Shown in pieces: positions 12,730-20,962 of a stretch of 21,740 nucleotides of DNA. The stretch is from Fen-1258 sp041658245 (lineage in GTDB: Bacteria > Bacteroidota > Ignavibacteria > Ignavibacteriales > Melioribacteraceae). The translations under genes were made by a program, and so were the position numbers. Numbering within the stretch: position 1 is the stretch's first letter; each line of letters begins with the position of its first letter. The notes beneath the pieces are model-generated. The model saw only the letters and a program-made list of their open reading frames with translations, did not search any database and had not been told where the DNA came from. The DNA lies in assembly GCA_041658245.1 (NCBI GenBank), contig JBBAAM010000058.1, forward strand, positions 1 to 21,740, given 5' to 3'.

Positions 12730-15117
12730 TTATAGTACAGTCGATAGACCAACTCTCACCACAAAATTATTATTCGAGCCGTATGAAAAATTGATTCGAC
12801 CGACACCAAAAATTTTTCCGAAGCTTAGATATCCTTCCCAATATATTTTATCCGCCGATTGATTCCTGAAATAACTACTCTCATTCCACATTTTAAGAAT
12901 GCTGAAGCCCGTCATGACATCAATATTCAGATCGGTGAGAAAATCAAGACCAATTGCCTGGTAAGGAATTGTGCGCCAGTTATGTTCTACATGGAGTGCA
13001 ATGAGTTTATCTCCTACATATTCATAAGGGGCTAGACCCTTGAAGGATAAAAACGGCGAATAGATATTCAATGCCGTGTTGGGAGTGATTGTATGCTGAG
13101 GCCCATAATCACCAAGAACGGCCCCGACTTCAAATCCAAATACGAAGTAGGGTGAAGAGAATAATTCCTTGTAAATAGTGCTCGTTGTAAATTGGGATAT
13201 TACTCTCACTCGCTTGTAATTGAAATCGCTGACGAAAACCGGATTTGAAAAATCAAGTTGTACAATCAAACCGTCTTGCAGCATCGGCTGATAATCATGC
13301 GGACTCTTGCCGAGCAAAATATTAATAGAAATTTTCGAATCATTGCCATCAACAATCTGCGGATTCAATCTCACCGGCTTATAAGGTGTAAATATACTCT
13401 GATACTTGAGCTCGGAAAGAGATTCTTGTTTATCAAAAATAAATCTTATTGTTGAGGAAATATCCTTTCCCAATTTGTTGTTCAAACCAATGCTAAATCC
13501 ACTTGAACGGTAATAATTGAATTGATCGTCAAAACCGAAAAGAACATTTACTCCGTTCACTATATCCGGATAAGGATTAAGTAATTGCCATTGTTCTGCT
13601 TCATCAAAAAGGCCAAATTCAATCCCAGTAATTGTTTCCCACTTCACTTTTAACCCAACTAATAAACTTCCTTCATACATCTTTCTACCAAAAGCATACC
13701 CCAAATTTGAATTTATTGAAAGAGAATTCTTAAAGAAAGAATCATTGTACTTTGCGCCAACAAGAATTCCATCCACACGATTGTCTCTGAAATTTAGATA
13801 TTTAAAAACCGAGCCAACATACTTGAAGAAACCACTTCCCGACTTTTGGTTCTGATCATTTTTAATCGCCTCTGTTGCAAGTCCGCTTAATAGCCCCGTA
13901 AATTTTAATTGAGTGACAACCGTTTTTGAACTATCCAGTTCATTATATGCTTTCACTTCCGCCACGGTTAGAGGAATCGGGCGCAGAGAATCGATCTGTG
14001 TCCTGCTAAGTTCGGTAGCCTTGATAAATTTATATTTTGAATCCTTACTGGAATCCGATTCTATGGTTGAATAAAGTTTATAAATTGAATCGGGAATAAC
14101 TGGATTAATTTTGTAGTTGGTGAACATACTGACCTGGTTCATTGAAATAGCCTCAGTTCCAATCAGTCCACCGAAACTCAATTTCAATCCTGACTCAACT
14201 TTAAAATAGGTAGGCAGCCAATACTTTTCAAAACGGTCTTTATTCTGAATGAACGAAACGTTTAGATCATTTACATACGGAAACCTTAACCCATCATTAT
14301 TTTTGAGCTCAATACGTTTCAACGAGTATGTAGAATCTTCGATCACAATCTTCCCCATAAGAAGCGGCTGGATTTTGGATTTCGGAATCACCTGGATGAA
14401 ACACTCATGGACTGATCCCGATTGCTTGACCTCAACCAATTTGTAATCATACCAATCAAAGGCATTTTTGGCAAGGGGAAGAAATACTTTATTGCCGACA
14501 ATAGTAAGAGTATCCCGCGTAAAATCTACATAGATTTTATCTAAAATATTTTGACTGAATTTAAGCGCATTTTTCTTTTCGTTCTCTGAAATATGGACTG
14601 AGTGTGTTATTATTTTTTCCGGTTTATTGGACTTATAATAACCAGTGGAAAATCTCTCGGTTACCATTGCAACTTCACCAGCGGAGAGAAAAATATCTTT
14701 TGAGAAGAGATCGTACTCAAGACTGTTCAGACCGGCTCTATTTTGATCTTTCCTTTTAATCGCCTCTCTCACAATTCTGTATGCGGGGTCTTCATCAGAG
14801 CCCACAACAATCTCCATGAATTGTATTGGTTCTGATTTTAAACCAATCTTAATTTCACTCTTAAAATCAGTGAGCTCAATTTCTTTTCTCTTATACCCAA
14901 CAACTGTAATAATCAATTTCACTTTTGTAGATTGCACTGTAAGAAGAAATTTCCCTTCCAGATTCGAAGAAGATCCTTGGGTTGTTCCTGCAATGCGAAT
15001 GTTCACATATGAGATGGGTTCCTTTGTTTCATCATTAAAAACAAATCCGGTTATCTTGAAACTTTGAGAAAAGAGTGTGGATGCAATCATGAGAGTCAGA
15101 ATAATAGCTTTCATCAT
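12730..15117 (-). CDS. Outer-membrane-associated DUF5686 protein with carboxypeptidase-like regulatory domain
   Basis: The protein has 795 residues. After a signal peptide (about 1-18, ending LFSQ) comes a beta-sandwich domain of the CarbopepD_reg type (ITGFVFNDETKEPISYVNIRIAGTTQGSSSNLEGKF to about residue 95). The rest matches the DUF5686 family of Bacteroidetes/Chlorobi: AYRIVREAIKRKDQNRA near residue 115, then a long beta-strand-rich region that probably forms an outer-membrane barrel. The molecular function of DUF5686 is unknown to me. The first of two adjacent ATGs (15117 and 15114) is used, preceded by GGATATTAA. It lies beyond the terminator of the TonB receptor gene, so it is an independent unit. 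Confidence 0.83.
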   Translation of the reverse strand: MMKAIILTLMIASTLFSQSFKITGFVFNDETKEPISYVNIRIAGTTQGSSSNLEGKFLLTVQSTKVKLIITVVGYKRKEIELTDFKSEIKIGLKSEPIQFMEIVVGSDEDPAYRIVREAIKRKDQNRAGLNSLEYDLFSKDIFLSAGEVAMVTERFSTGYYKSNKPEKIITHSVHISENEKKNALKFSQNILDKIYVDFTRDTLTIVGNKVFLPLAKNAFDWYDYKLVEVKQSGSVHECFIQVIPKSKIQPLLMGKIVIEDSTYSLKRIELKNNDGLRFPYVNDLNVSFIQNKDRFEKYWLPTYFKVESGLKLSFGGLIGTEAISMNQVSMFTNYKINPVIPDSIYKLYSTIESDSSKDSKYKFIKATELSRTQIDSLRPIPLTVAEVKAYNELDSSKTVVTQLKFTGLLSGLATEAIKNDQNQKSGSGFFKYVGSVFKYLNFRDNRVDGILVGAKYNDSFFKNSLSINSNLGYAFGRKMYEGSLLVGLKVKWETITGIEFGLFDEAEQWQLLNPYPDIVNGVNVLFGFDDQFNYYRSSGFSIGLNNKLGKDISSTIRFIFDKQESLSELKYQSIFTPYKPVRLNPQIVDGNDSKISINILLGKSPHDYQPMLQDGLIVQLDFSNPVFVSDFNYKRVRVISQFTTSTIYKELFSSPYFVFGFEVGAVLGDYGPQHTITPNTALNIYSPFLSFKGLAPYEYVGDKLIALHVEHNWRTIPYQAIGLDFLTDLNIDVMTGFSILKMWNESSYFRNQSADKIYWEGYLSFGKIFGVGRINFSYGSNNNFVVRVGLSTVL

Positions 15118-15177
15118 TTAATATCCAGATTGTGTACTATAAGACGAAGTAATAATTAATAATGTTACAGTGTAAAT

Positions 15178-15206
15178 AAAAGGCGAATCAAATTAATTCG
15201 CCTTTT
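15178..15206 (-). terminator. Rho-independent terminator of the TonB receptor gene
   Basis: AAAAGGCGAAT pairs with ATTCGCCTTTT around a 7-base loop. Read on the minus strand it is followed by CTTTTATTTA, 7 bases beyond the receptor stop codon. The stem is nearly the same as those at 12688 and 18682. Confidence 0.85.
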
Positions 15207-15212
15207 ATAAAT

Positions 15213-17345
15213 TTAATAACTTATAGAAACCGATAAAGTAATATTTCTCGGCATTCCCGGTTCCAGAAAGATTGCCTCATTGTTCACAATATCGGGATTG
15301 ATGAATACCGATGATGCATGTTTCAAATCAAATAGGTTATTGATTGTTAAAAATCCTATAAACGAAAAATCTCCGATTAACTTAATCGGTTTGTTCAATC
15401 CAATTGTTGCATTTAATACGTTGAATGATGGAACAGATAAAGTATTAGCATCATCAACAAAATATTTTCCAATTCCGTTTATACTTATTGAAACAAAAGC
15501 TCCGTTCAGTTCAACAGGTGAGTAAGTTAAACCAACGTTGTAGAAGAAATCCGGTATGCCTGCAACTTTATTGTCTTTGTAGTTAGTAAACTTACCAGCC
15601 TTGTTCAAATCATAATGAACCGAATCTATAAGATATTCTTGATACTTGTTGTTCGAGAATGTAAAAGCGCCATTGAATGAAAATCCATGAGTAAATTGAA
15701 CAGATGTGCCTAGTTCGATACCCATTCTACGAGTCTGCCCGGCTGTAAAATAAAATCTTCCGCCTCTATACGGAATTATATCATTCTTTACGTCTATGTA
15801 GTAAAGAGCTAAATCATACGATAAACTTTTTAAGAGAACATTTTTCTGAAATGCAATTAATTGCTTTGTACCGATTTCATAAGTTGTCGAAATGATGGGA
15901 TCAAGTAAAGGATTTATTAAATACACAAGATCTTGACCGTAGGTGCCTGCAGGATCAGTTTCATTACCAGCCGGGACTTCAATTCCTCCGCCTAAATTTG
16001 CATAAAGACTTTGGGTTGACGATAATCGGTATGTGATTCCTGCTTTAGGAGTGAGGCGCTCAAATGATCTTGTCTGCAATCCATATCCGGATGATATAAA
16101 ACTCTCACTGTAATATGTAATATTATCGTACCGGGCACCGACAATGATACTCAGCTTATCATTGAAGATAATTTCATCCTGAACAAAAGCACCGAATGTG
16201 TTAGCTCCTTCTCTTTTATTATCTCTCAATACATCACCGCGTGAATTTATGGGCGACAAGCTATAAAATAAAATTGCGCCATCTTGATAAGCTTCATCAG
16301 CACCAATTACAAATTTATTTTGTAACGAAGTTGATAATTCAGAATGATTACTATACATCAAGTTACCGCCAACATGGTATCGGGTAAAATCGCGAAACGT
16401 TCCGCGTTCCGATCGCTGCAAATATTTCGGATTCACGAAGACCATTCCGGAAATTCCGTTGGAATTATCGAACTCGTGATTCAAAGTAATTCCAATTTTA
16501 CCTAAACGATTAAATCTTCGCTCGTCTCTTTGTAAATAAGTCGGATTCGATTGTGTCGGATCAGAATCAAATTGTTTTTGAGTTAATGGTCCCGGAATAT
16601 GAAACATATTTGAAACTCCGGAAAGAAAAATTCCCAGCTTAGTTGCGTTATCCAAATTTGAAACCAAACCTAAATTGAATAAAGTTCTAAAACTGGAGGA
16701 ATGATTTCTCCATCCGTCCAAATTACTATTTGAGAGTGATGTAAAAAGTTTCCCATTCTGAAAATTTGTATTTGCTTTCACTTGGAACTGATTAAATCCA
16801 AAACTTCCCAAAAGAGTACGCAATGAAATTCCTTCATCTATTCCTGTAGGTACTGTAGAAATATTTACAACTCCTCCCGCAGCATTGCCCCAAATTGCAG
16901 AAGCATTTGAGCGTATTACTTCTATATTATCTGCAATGCTAAGATCAATTTGGTCGAAAGATGTTCTGCCATCAGGTTCTGTTTCGGGAATTCCATCAAC
17001 CATAACACGGATTCCTCTTGATGTACCCGAATTAGATCTGTCACCAGCACCACGAGCTCCAAATCCGCGAATTACAAGCCGTACATCTTGATTACCAGAT
17101 CTCGACTGCGCTAAAACTCCGGGTATGGTGGAAAGAATTTCATCCAATCCGTAACCGCGTAAGTTTTTTAACTGTTGCAATTGAAGTATTGAAACTGCGT
17201 ATGGAATTTCCAAAAGATTTTCAGCATAGCGAGTTGCAGTAACTGATATTTGTTTCATCTCATACGTTAATGTGTCTGTCTGAGTTTTTTGCTGTGCTTG
17301 TACAAATGAAATTGTTATAAGAATAAAAAGAATAATTCTTTTCAT
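15213..17345 (-). CDS. TonB-dependent outer-membrane receptor
   Basis: This 710-residue receptor has a signal peptide (ending VQAQ), a TonB-box-like segment (QISVTATRY) and a plug domain to about residue 160. The plug includes IPYAVSILQ, LDEILSTIPGV, VRLVIRGFGARG, GIRVMVDGIPETEPDG and NAAGGVVNI. A 22-strand-type barrel follows and ends in the aromatic C-terminus SVSISY used for outer-membrane insertion. Such receptors use proton-motive energy through TonB to import ferric siderophores, haem, cobalamin or sugars; the ligand is not evident here. I start at ATG 17343-17345, because GGAG lies 6 bases upstream, rather than five codons earlier. A membrane-anchored hypothetical gene lies upstream, and a terminator follows at 15178-15206. 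Confidence 0.93.
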   Translation of the reverse strand: MKRIILFILITISFVQAQQKTQTDTLTYEMKQISVTATRYAENLLEIPYAVSILQLQQLKNLRGYGLDEILSTIPGVLAQSRSGNQDVRLVIRGFGARGAGDRSNSGTSRGIRVMVDGIPETEPDGRTSFDQIDLSIADNIEVIRSNASAIWGNAAGGVVNISTVPTGIDEGISLRTLLGSFGFNQFQVKANTNFQNGKLFTSLSNSNLDGWRNHSSSFRTLFNLGLVSNLDNATKLGIFLSGVSNMFHIPGPLTQKQFDSDPTQSNPTYLQRDERRFNRLGKIGITLNHEFDNSNGISGMVFVNPKYLQRSERGTFRDFTRYHVGGNLMYSNHSELSTSLQNKFVIGADEAYQDGAILFYSLSPINSRGDVLRDNKREGANTFGAFVQDEIIFNDKLSIIVGARYDNITYYSESFISSGYGLQTRSFERLTPKAGITYRLSSTQSLYANLGGGIEVPAGNETDPAGTYGQDLVYLINPLLDPIISTTYEIGTKQLIAFQKNVLLKSLSYDLALYYIDVKNDIIPYRGGRFYFTAGQTRRMGIELGTSVQFTHGFSFNGAFTFSNNKYQEYLIDSVHYDLNKAGKFTNYKDNKVAGIPDFFYNVGLTYSPVELNGAFVSISINGIGKYFVDDANTLSVPSFNVLNATIGLNKPIKLIGDFSFIGFLTINNLFDLKHASSVFINPDIVNNEAIFLEPGMPRNITLSVSISY

Positions 17346-17398
17346 GTAGAACTCCGACATATTTAAAAATTATTGTTTGTTAATATTCATCCCCATTA

Positions 17399-17427
17399 TC
17401 CATATGAAAACAAGAAATTAACTTCAA
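17399..17427 (-). promoter_or_regulatory. Candidate promoter of the TonB receptor gene
   Basis: On the minus strand TTGAAG and TATGGA are separated by 17 bases, about 55 bases upstream of the receptor ATG. The match is moderate. No riboswitch-like fold was recognised in the leader. Confidence 0.3.
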
Positions 17428-17451
17428 TTTAAGGAATGATAAAAATAGTGG

Positions 17452-17994
17452 TTAGATGTGAGAGACCTTAGGAGGCGGAGTTAAAACTTTCAGAGCGTTA
17501 AGATGATAATTATTATTCATATAGTTTGAATATTTTACTTTGTGAATTGGTGATTCAATTCCCCACATCACACCATATTCAGCATATTGAATTAAATGAT
17601 TAAAACTTATTGAAGAACCGGCTGCTGCTTTTTGATTAAGATTTTTATTAACTGTTTTGGCAAATTCTTTTTCCAGTTTATCTTCTTTTTTATCGTGAAT
17701 ACAATAATAAATTATTTTATCTGTTTGCTTTTCTTCTTTTACGATATCATACATCCTTCCTTCATACTTAATCTCTTTTTTATTGATACGCTGAAAGATT
17801 TTGCCTTCATTGATCACGGTTTTAGAAATAGATAGGACTTCAATCTTATCTTTTGATTTTAACAAAGCAATTTCCTCAAATGCTTTTTCTTTAGCATTCT
17901 CTCTTTCGATCCAAAAATAAAAAATGAATCCAAAAGAATTGAACGCAAATGCAACAAGAATTAGTATCGTTAAAATATTTCTAATCTTCAACAT
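17452..17994 (-). CDS. Membrane-anchored conserved hypothetical protein with PPPK C-terminus
   Basis: The 180-residue protein has one N-terminal hydrophobic helix (residues about 7-28, NILTILILVAFAFNSFGFIF) and a charged, Lys-rich exported part. That part contains KYEGRMYDIVKE and IIYYCIHDKKEDKLEKEF, and the protein ends LTPPPKVSHI. From memory, similar small proteins with an NSFG anchor, a Y-x-G-x-xYD block and a PPPK tail occur beside TonB receptors in Bacteroidetes; I do not know their function. Its ATG lies 14 bases inside the end of hepT and its Shine-Dalgarno is poor, so translation may be coupled to the toxin-antitoxin operon. The TonB receptor starts about 107 bases downstream. It could belong to either neighbour. 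Confidence 0.6.
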   Translation of the reverse strand: MLKIRNILTILILVAFAFNSFGFIFYFWIERENAKEKAFEEIALLKSKDKIEVLSISKTVINEGKIFQRINKKEIKYEGRMYDIVKEEKQTDKIIYYCIHDKKEDKLEKEFAKTVNKNLNQKAAAGSSISFNHLIQYAEYGVMWGIESPIHKVKYSNYMNNNYHLNALKVLTPPPKVSHI

Positions 17995-18319
17995 TTATCT
18001 TTTTCATTTCTTGAAGAAGTGGCGGCAAATCAAATTTGATAGTTTTCCAAATCATTTTGTAATTGATATCGAAATAAACATGTGTCAAATGATTTCTCAT
18101 TCCAATAATTTCTTTCCAGGGAATATTAGAGTATTCAGTATGTAGTTTTTTGCTGATCTTTGAAGCAGCTTCTCCTATAATTTCAATTTCTTTTATTAAT
18201 GCTAATGCAAGTTTACGATCGGCATACAAATCTTCTAAACTCTTATCATCTAAAAATGAAATAGCTTCAGTTGCCGCTTCAATTAAATGCAGAATTCTGA
18301 CCTTATCAGTCAACTTCAT
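17981..18319 (-). CDS. hepT: HepT-like ribonuclease toxin (DUF86)
   Basis: The 112-residue all-helical protein carries the HepT HEPN motif R-x4-H-x-Y as R75, H80 and Y82 in MRNHLTHVYF, close to the C-terminus as usual. HepT dimers cleave RNA, and the partner MntA blocks them by adding AMP to the motif tyrosine. The gene overlaps the nucleotidyltransferase gene by 14 bases if ATG 18317-18319 is used; an ATG six codons earlier (18337) would overlap more. I prefer 18319 because the protein then begins MKLTDKVRI like its relatives. Toxin and antitoxin are co-directional, antitoxin gene first. Confidence 0.88.
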   Translation of the reverse strand: MKLTDKVRILHLIEAATEAISFLDDKSLEDLYADRKLALALIKEIEIIGEAASKISKKLHTEYSNIPWKEIIGMRNHLTHVYFDINYKMIWKTIKFDLPPLLQEMKKINVED

Positions 18320-18611
18320 ATTTGACCTGGGCTTCACGAACTACATCAGAGCGAAAGTATTTACTAAGTTCTTCGGCGGTTCTCAAATCAACTTTTCTTC
18401 CTATCATTTCTGTTAATTCAATTTCCATTCTTGCAAAACTTAATAGACCAGGTGTTTGATCGTCTTCGAACTCAACAAGTATATCAATATCACTTTTGTT
18501 AGTAAACTTCTCAGTTAAAACTGATCCGAAAAAAGAAAGTTTCTTAATATGGTTTCTAAAACAAAAATTTTTTAAGTCTTCTTCTGAATATTTTATTTTA
18601 TCTTTTATCAT
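18306..18611 (-). CDS. mntA: MntA-like nucleotidyltransferase antitoxin
   Basis: This 101-residue minimal nucleotidyltransferase has the GS-x10-DxD signature (G29, S30, D41, D43 in FGSVLTEKFTNKSDIDILVEF) followed by KVDLRTAEELSKYF, which carries the third acidic position. In the MntA/HepT system this enzyme transfers AMP to the HepT tyrosine and so neutralises the RNase. Its 3' end overlaps hepT. No good Shine-Dalgarno precedes the ATG. The pair lies directly downstream of the nuoF terminator, apparently as an independent insertion between nuoF and the TonB receptor region. Confidence 0.9.
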   Translation of the reverse strand: MIKDKIKYSEEDLKNFCFRNHIKKLSFFGSVLTEKFTNKSDIDILVEFEDDQTPGLLSFARMEIELTEMIGRKVDLRTAEELSKYFRSDVVREAQVKYEVD

Positions 18612-18669
18612 AAAACAACTTTTTTATCTCAAGTCAATTTAAGAATTTCTTATTTTGATATAAAGCTAA

Positions 18670-18702
18670 TAAAAACACAAAAGGCGAATCAAAGATTCGC
18701 CT
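18670..18702 (-). terminator. Rho-independent terminator closing the nuo operon after nuoF
   Basis: AGGCGAATC, loop AAA, GATTCGCCT. On the minus strand the stem is followed by TTTGTGTTTTTATT. It lies 25 bases after the nuoF stop and before the toxin-antitoxin genes. The stem sequence repeats those at 15178 and 12688. Confidence 0.85.
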
Positions 18703-18705
18703 GCT

Positions 18706-18729
18706 TTCTCAATTATGAATTCTCAATTA
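18706..18729. repeat. Direct repeat TTCTCAATTA, period 14, at the nuoF 3' end
   Basis: The 10-mer occurs at 18706-18715 and 18720-18729, separated by TGAA, and the second copy includes the nuoF TAA stop. It is an AATTGAGA-type short-period sequence with no coding role. Confidence 0.45.
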
Positions 18730-20049
18730 CTTTTGAATTTCTGCCAGAGGGACTGCTGTTCCCCGCATTGAATGGACTTTGTTAGGAACGGGGATAGAAA
18801 TATTTTTATTCACATATTTTTCAAACTCATCACGGAAACGTGTGATCATAAATTTTACCGGCCATGCTGCTGCTTCACCTAACGCGCAGATTGTATTGCC
18901 TTCAATATTGTTGGCAACACTTATAAGCAAATCTAGATCTGCTGATGTTCCACTACCTTCATCTATTCTTCGTAAAGTTTTTTCCATCCAACCGGTACCT
19001 TCGCGGCAAGGAGTGCATTGCCCGCAACTTTCATGATGATAAAAATGAGCAATACGGATTAAAACTTTTAGAAGATTGGTATCTTCATCCATTACCATCA
19101 CTCCGCCGGTGCCAATTGCAGAACCAGCTTCTTTCAATGATTCAGCATCCATGCGTACGCCTTCAAGCTGATCGCCGCGTAGCGGTGGCATTGATGAACC
19201 ACCCGGAATTACACATTTAATTTTTTTGTTATTAGGAACTCCACCAGCTACATTAAAAATTAAATCGGTTAGAAGAACTCCGGATGGCAATTCGTAAACA
19301 CCAGGTTTGTTAACATGTCCGCTTATACCAAATAAAATTGTACCTGGATGTTTTGGTGCGCCAATTTTTGAAAACCATTCCCAACCATTTTTAATTATTG
19401 CTGGAACGTTTGTAATTGTTTCAACATTATTGATCGTTGTAGGACATCCCCACAATCCCCTTTGAGCAGGGAAAGGTGGTTTTACACGAGGATACCCGCG
19501 CAGCCCTTCTATCGAATTCATCAGTGATGATTCCTCACCGCAAATGTAAGCACCAGCACCTTTGTGAATGAAAAGATCACAGCTGAAATCAATACCGAAT
19601 GTTTCTTTCATCTTATCACCGAGAAATCCACGCGCATAAGTTTCATCAACAGCCTTCTGCATAAGCTTAATCCATTTGTGGTATTCACCGCGGATATATA
19701 GATATGCAACCTTAGCACCGATTGCATAACACGTAATGATTGCACCTTCAATAAGTTGAAACGGATTATCTTCAAAAATTTGTCTGTCCTTAAAAGAACC
19801 GGGTTCGCTTTCATCGCCGTTAACGCAAAGATACTTCGGCTTATCTGTGGTCTTCGGCATGAAACTCCATTTCAATCCAGCAGAGAATGCAGCACCGCCC
19901 CTGCCACGTAATCCGGATTTTTTTACTTCATCAATAATTTGATCTGGAGTTTTTGCAAATGTTTTTTTAGCAGATTCAAATCCGCCGTTAGCAAGATAAA
20001 CTTCTATCTGATTGAAATTTTCTATTTGGGGAAGAACTATTCTTTCCAT
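18727..20049 (-). CDS. nuoF: NADH-quinone oxidoreductase subunit F
   Basis: NuoF holds the FMN and NADH sites and the N3 [4Fe-4S] cluster of complex I. In the 440 residues, the NADH loop is SGLRGRGGAAFSAGLKW (45-61) and the FMN region includes VNGDESEPGSFKDR and GAGAYICGEESSL. The cluster ligands are Cys342, Cys345, Cys348 (ESCGQCTPCREG) and Cys388 (NTICALG). The glycine-rich loop reads GGAAFSAG where GGAGFPTG is usual. The start overlaps the nuoE stop by one base (TAATG). It is the last gene of the operon: a terminator follows and nuoG is not next to it, so the remaining subunits must lie elsewhere or be absent. Confidence 0.96.
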   Translation of the reverse strand: MERIVLPQIENFNQIEVYLANGGFESAKKTFAKTPDQIIDEVKKSGLRGRGGAAFSAGLKWSFMPKTTDKPKYLCVNGDESEPGSFKDRQIFEDNPFQLIEGAIITCYAIGAKVAYLYIRGEYHKWIKLMQKAVDETYARGFLGDKMKETFGIDFSCDLFIHKGAGAYICGEESSLMNSIEGLRGYPRVKPPFPAQRGLWGCPTTINNVETITNVPAIIKNGWEWFSKIGAPKHPGTILFGISGHVNKPGVYELPSGVLLTDLIFNVAGGVPNNKKIKCVIPGGSSMPPLRGDQLEGVRMDAESLKEAGSAIGTGGVMVMDEDTNLLKVLIRIAHFYHHESCGQCTPCREGTGWMEKTLRRIDEGSGTSADLDLLISVANNIEGNTICALGEAAAWPVKFMITRFRDEFEKYVNKNISIPVPNKVHSMRGTAVPLAEIQK

Positions 20050-20522
20050 TATTTAAGTGAATCCAAAATTTCAAAAACTTTTTCTTTATTTAGATTTTCA
20101 AAATAGTCTTCATTCACAGCAATCATTGGAGCGTAACCGCAAGCGCCCATGCATTCAACTTCTTCAAGAGAATATTTTGCATCAGGTGATACTTTCATGT
20201 GATCAAGTCCTAATTTATCTTTTACGCCGTCCCAAATTTCATAAGCACCGCGAAGCATACAGGAAACATTCGTACAAACTTGAACATGGTATTTACCCAT
20301 CGGCTTGGTATGATACATAGTATAGAATGTTACAACACTCAAAACATTTACTTTATCAATACCAAGTACATTTGCGATCTCTTCCATCACTTCATTGCTG
20401 ACAAATCCGTTCTGTTCTTGAGCGATATAAACAGTATCCATAACAGCAGCAAGTGCAGTAGGATATTTTCTCCTTGCCGTTTCTATTCTCTTAATATTTT
20501 CTTCTGTGAATTTGAAACCCAT
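20049..20522 (-). CDS. nuoE: NADH-quinone oxidoreductase subunit E
   Basis: NuoE is a 157-residue thioredoxin-like subunit that carries the N1a [2Fe-2S] cluster. Its ligands are Cys83 and Cys88 (CTNVSC) and Cys124 and Cys128 (CMGAC). The N-terminal helical domain (RKYPTALAAVMDTVYIAQEQNGFVS) and VNVLSVVTFYTMYHTKPMGKY are typical. GAGG lies 6 bases before the ATG. It is separated from nuoD by the four-helix-bundle cassette at 20537-20984 and leads into nuoF by a one-base overlap. Confidence 0.96.
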   Translation of the reverse strand: MGFKFTEENIKRIETARRKYPTALAAVMDTVYIAQEQNGFVSNEVMEEIANVLGIDKVNVLSVVTFYTMYHTKPMGKYHVQVCTNVSCMLRGAYEIWDGVKDKLGLDHMKVSPDAKYSLEEVECMGACGYAPMIAVNEDYFENLNKEKVFEILDSLK

Positions 20523-20536
20523 TTTAACCTCGGATC

Positions 20537-20558
20537 AAGAATAAGAGCAAGAGCATGA
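20537..20558. repeat. Left inverted repeat of the S23-type cassette
   Basis: It begins AAGAATAAGAGCAAGAGC and pairs with 20963-20984 with one mismatch. GAGCAA-like 6-base units continue for a few bases beyond it to 20562. Confidence 0.7.
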
Positions 20559-20568
20559 GCAAGAATAA

Positions 20569-20961
20569 TTAAGATTCATAATTCTCTTCTTGATCATAAA
20601 CTCGATCAGAATTGCTTTTTATTAAGCCCATTATCATAGATATTATTTCTTTCAGTTGTGTTTTACCTTCAACAAGAGTTTCTTTGCTAATTAATTCTTT
20701 AGTATACATTACATCCAAACATGCAGCCGATTCCAAACTTGATCCTTTAGCAATATCAAAATATCTACATCTATCTTTGCCAGAATACTTCCCATTACCT
20801 TCAGCAATATTTAGTGCTATTGAATCAGATGCTCTTTCAAATTGATCGATTATAGAATTCCTACTTTTTATAGCAGAAAATAAGTCGTGTACCCAGCTAA
20901 TAAATTCAATTGATTTCTGGTATACTTTCAATTTTTCATGATCTAAATAAATTTCACTCAT
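20569..20961 (-). CDS. Four-helix-bundle protein, 23S rRNA intervening-sequence (S23) family
   Basis: The 130 residues match the S23/IVP family: LKVYQKSIEFISWVHDLF in helix 1, then FERASDSIALNIAEGNGKYSGKDRCRYFDIAKGSSLESAACLD with the hallmark SIALNIAEG and A-x-GS-x-xE blocks. The tail is charged and variable (VYDQEENYES). Members are pentameric helical bundles first found inside 23S rRNA intervening sequences, but many are encoded elsewhere; their function is unresolved. Here the gene lies on the same strand between nuoD and nuoE. Its ATG is 2 bases from the right inverted repeat and its stop 11 bases from the left one, so its ribosome-binding region is formed by the repeat itself. Confidence 0.9.
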   Translation of the reverse strand: MSEIYLDHEKLKVYQKSIEFISWVHDLFSAIKSRNSIIDQFERASDSIALNIAEGNGKYSGKDRCRYFDIAKGSSLESAACLDVMYTKELISKETLVEGKTQLKEIISMIMGLIKSNSDRVYDQEENYES

Positions 20962-20962
20962 A

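Noticed and set aside
17361..17451. Cobalamin or other riboswitch upstream of the TonB receptor
   Set aside because: The leader is short and AT-rich with no conserved riboswitch core.
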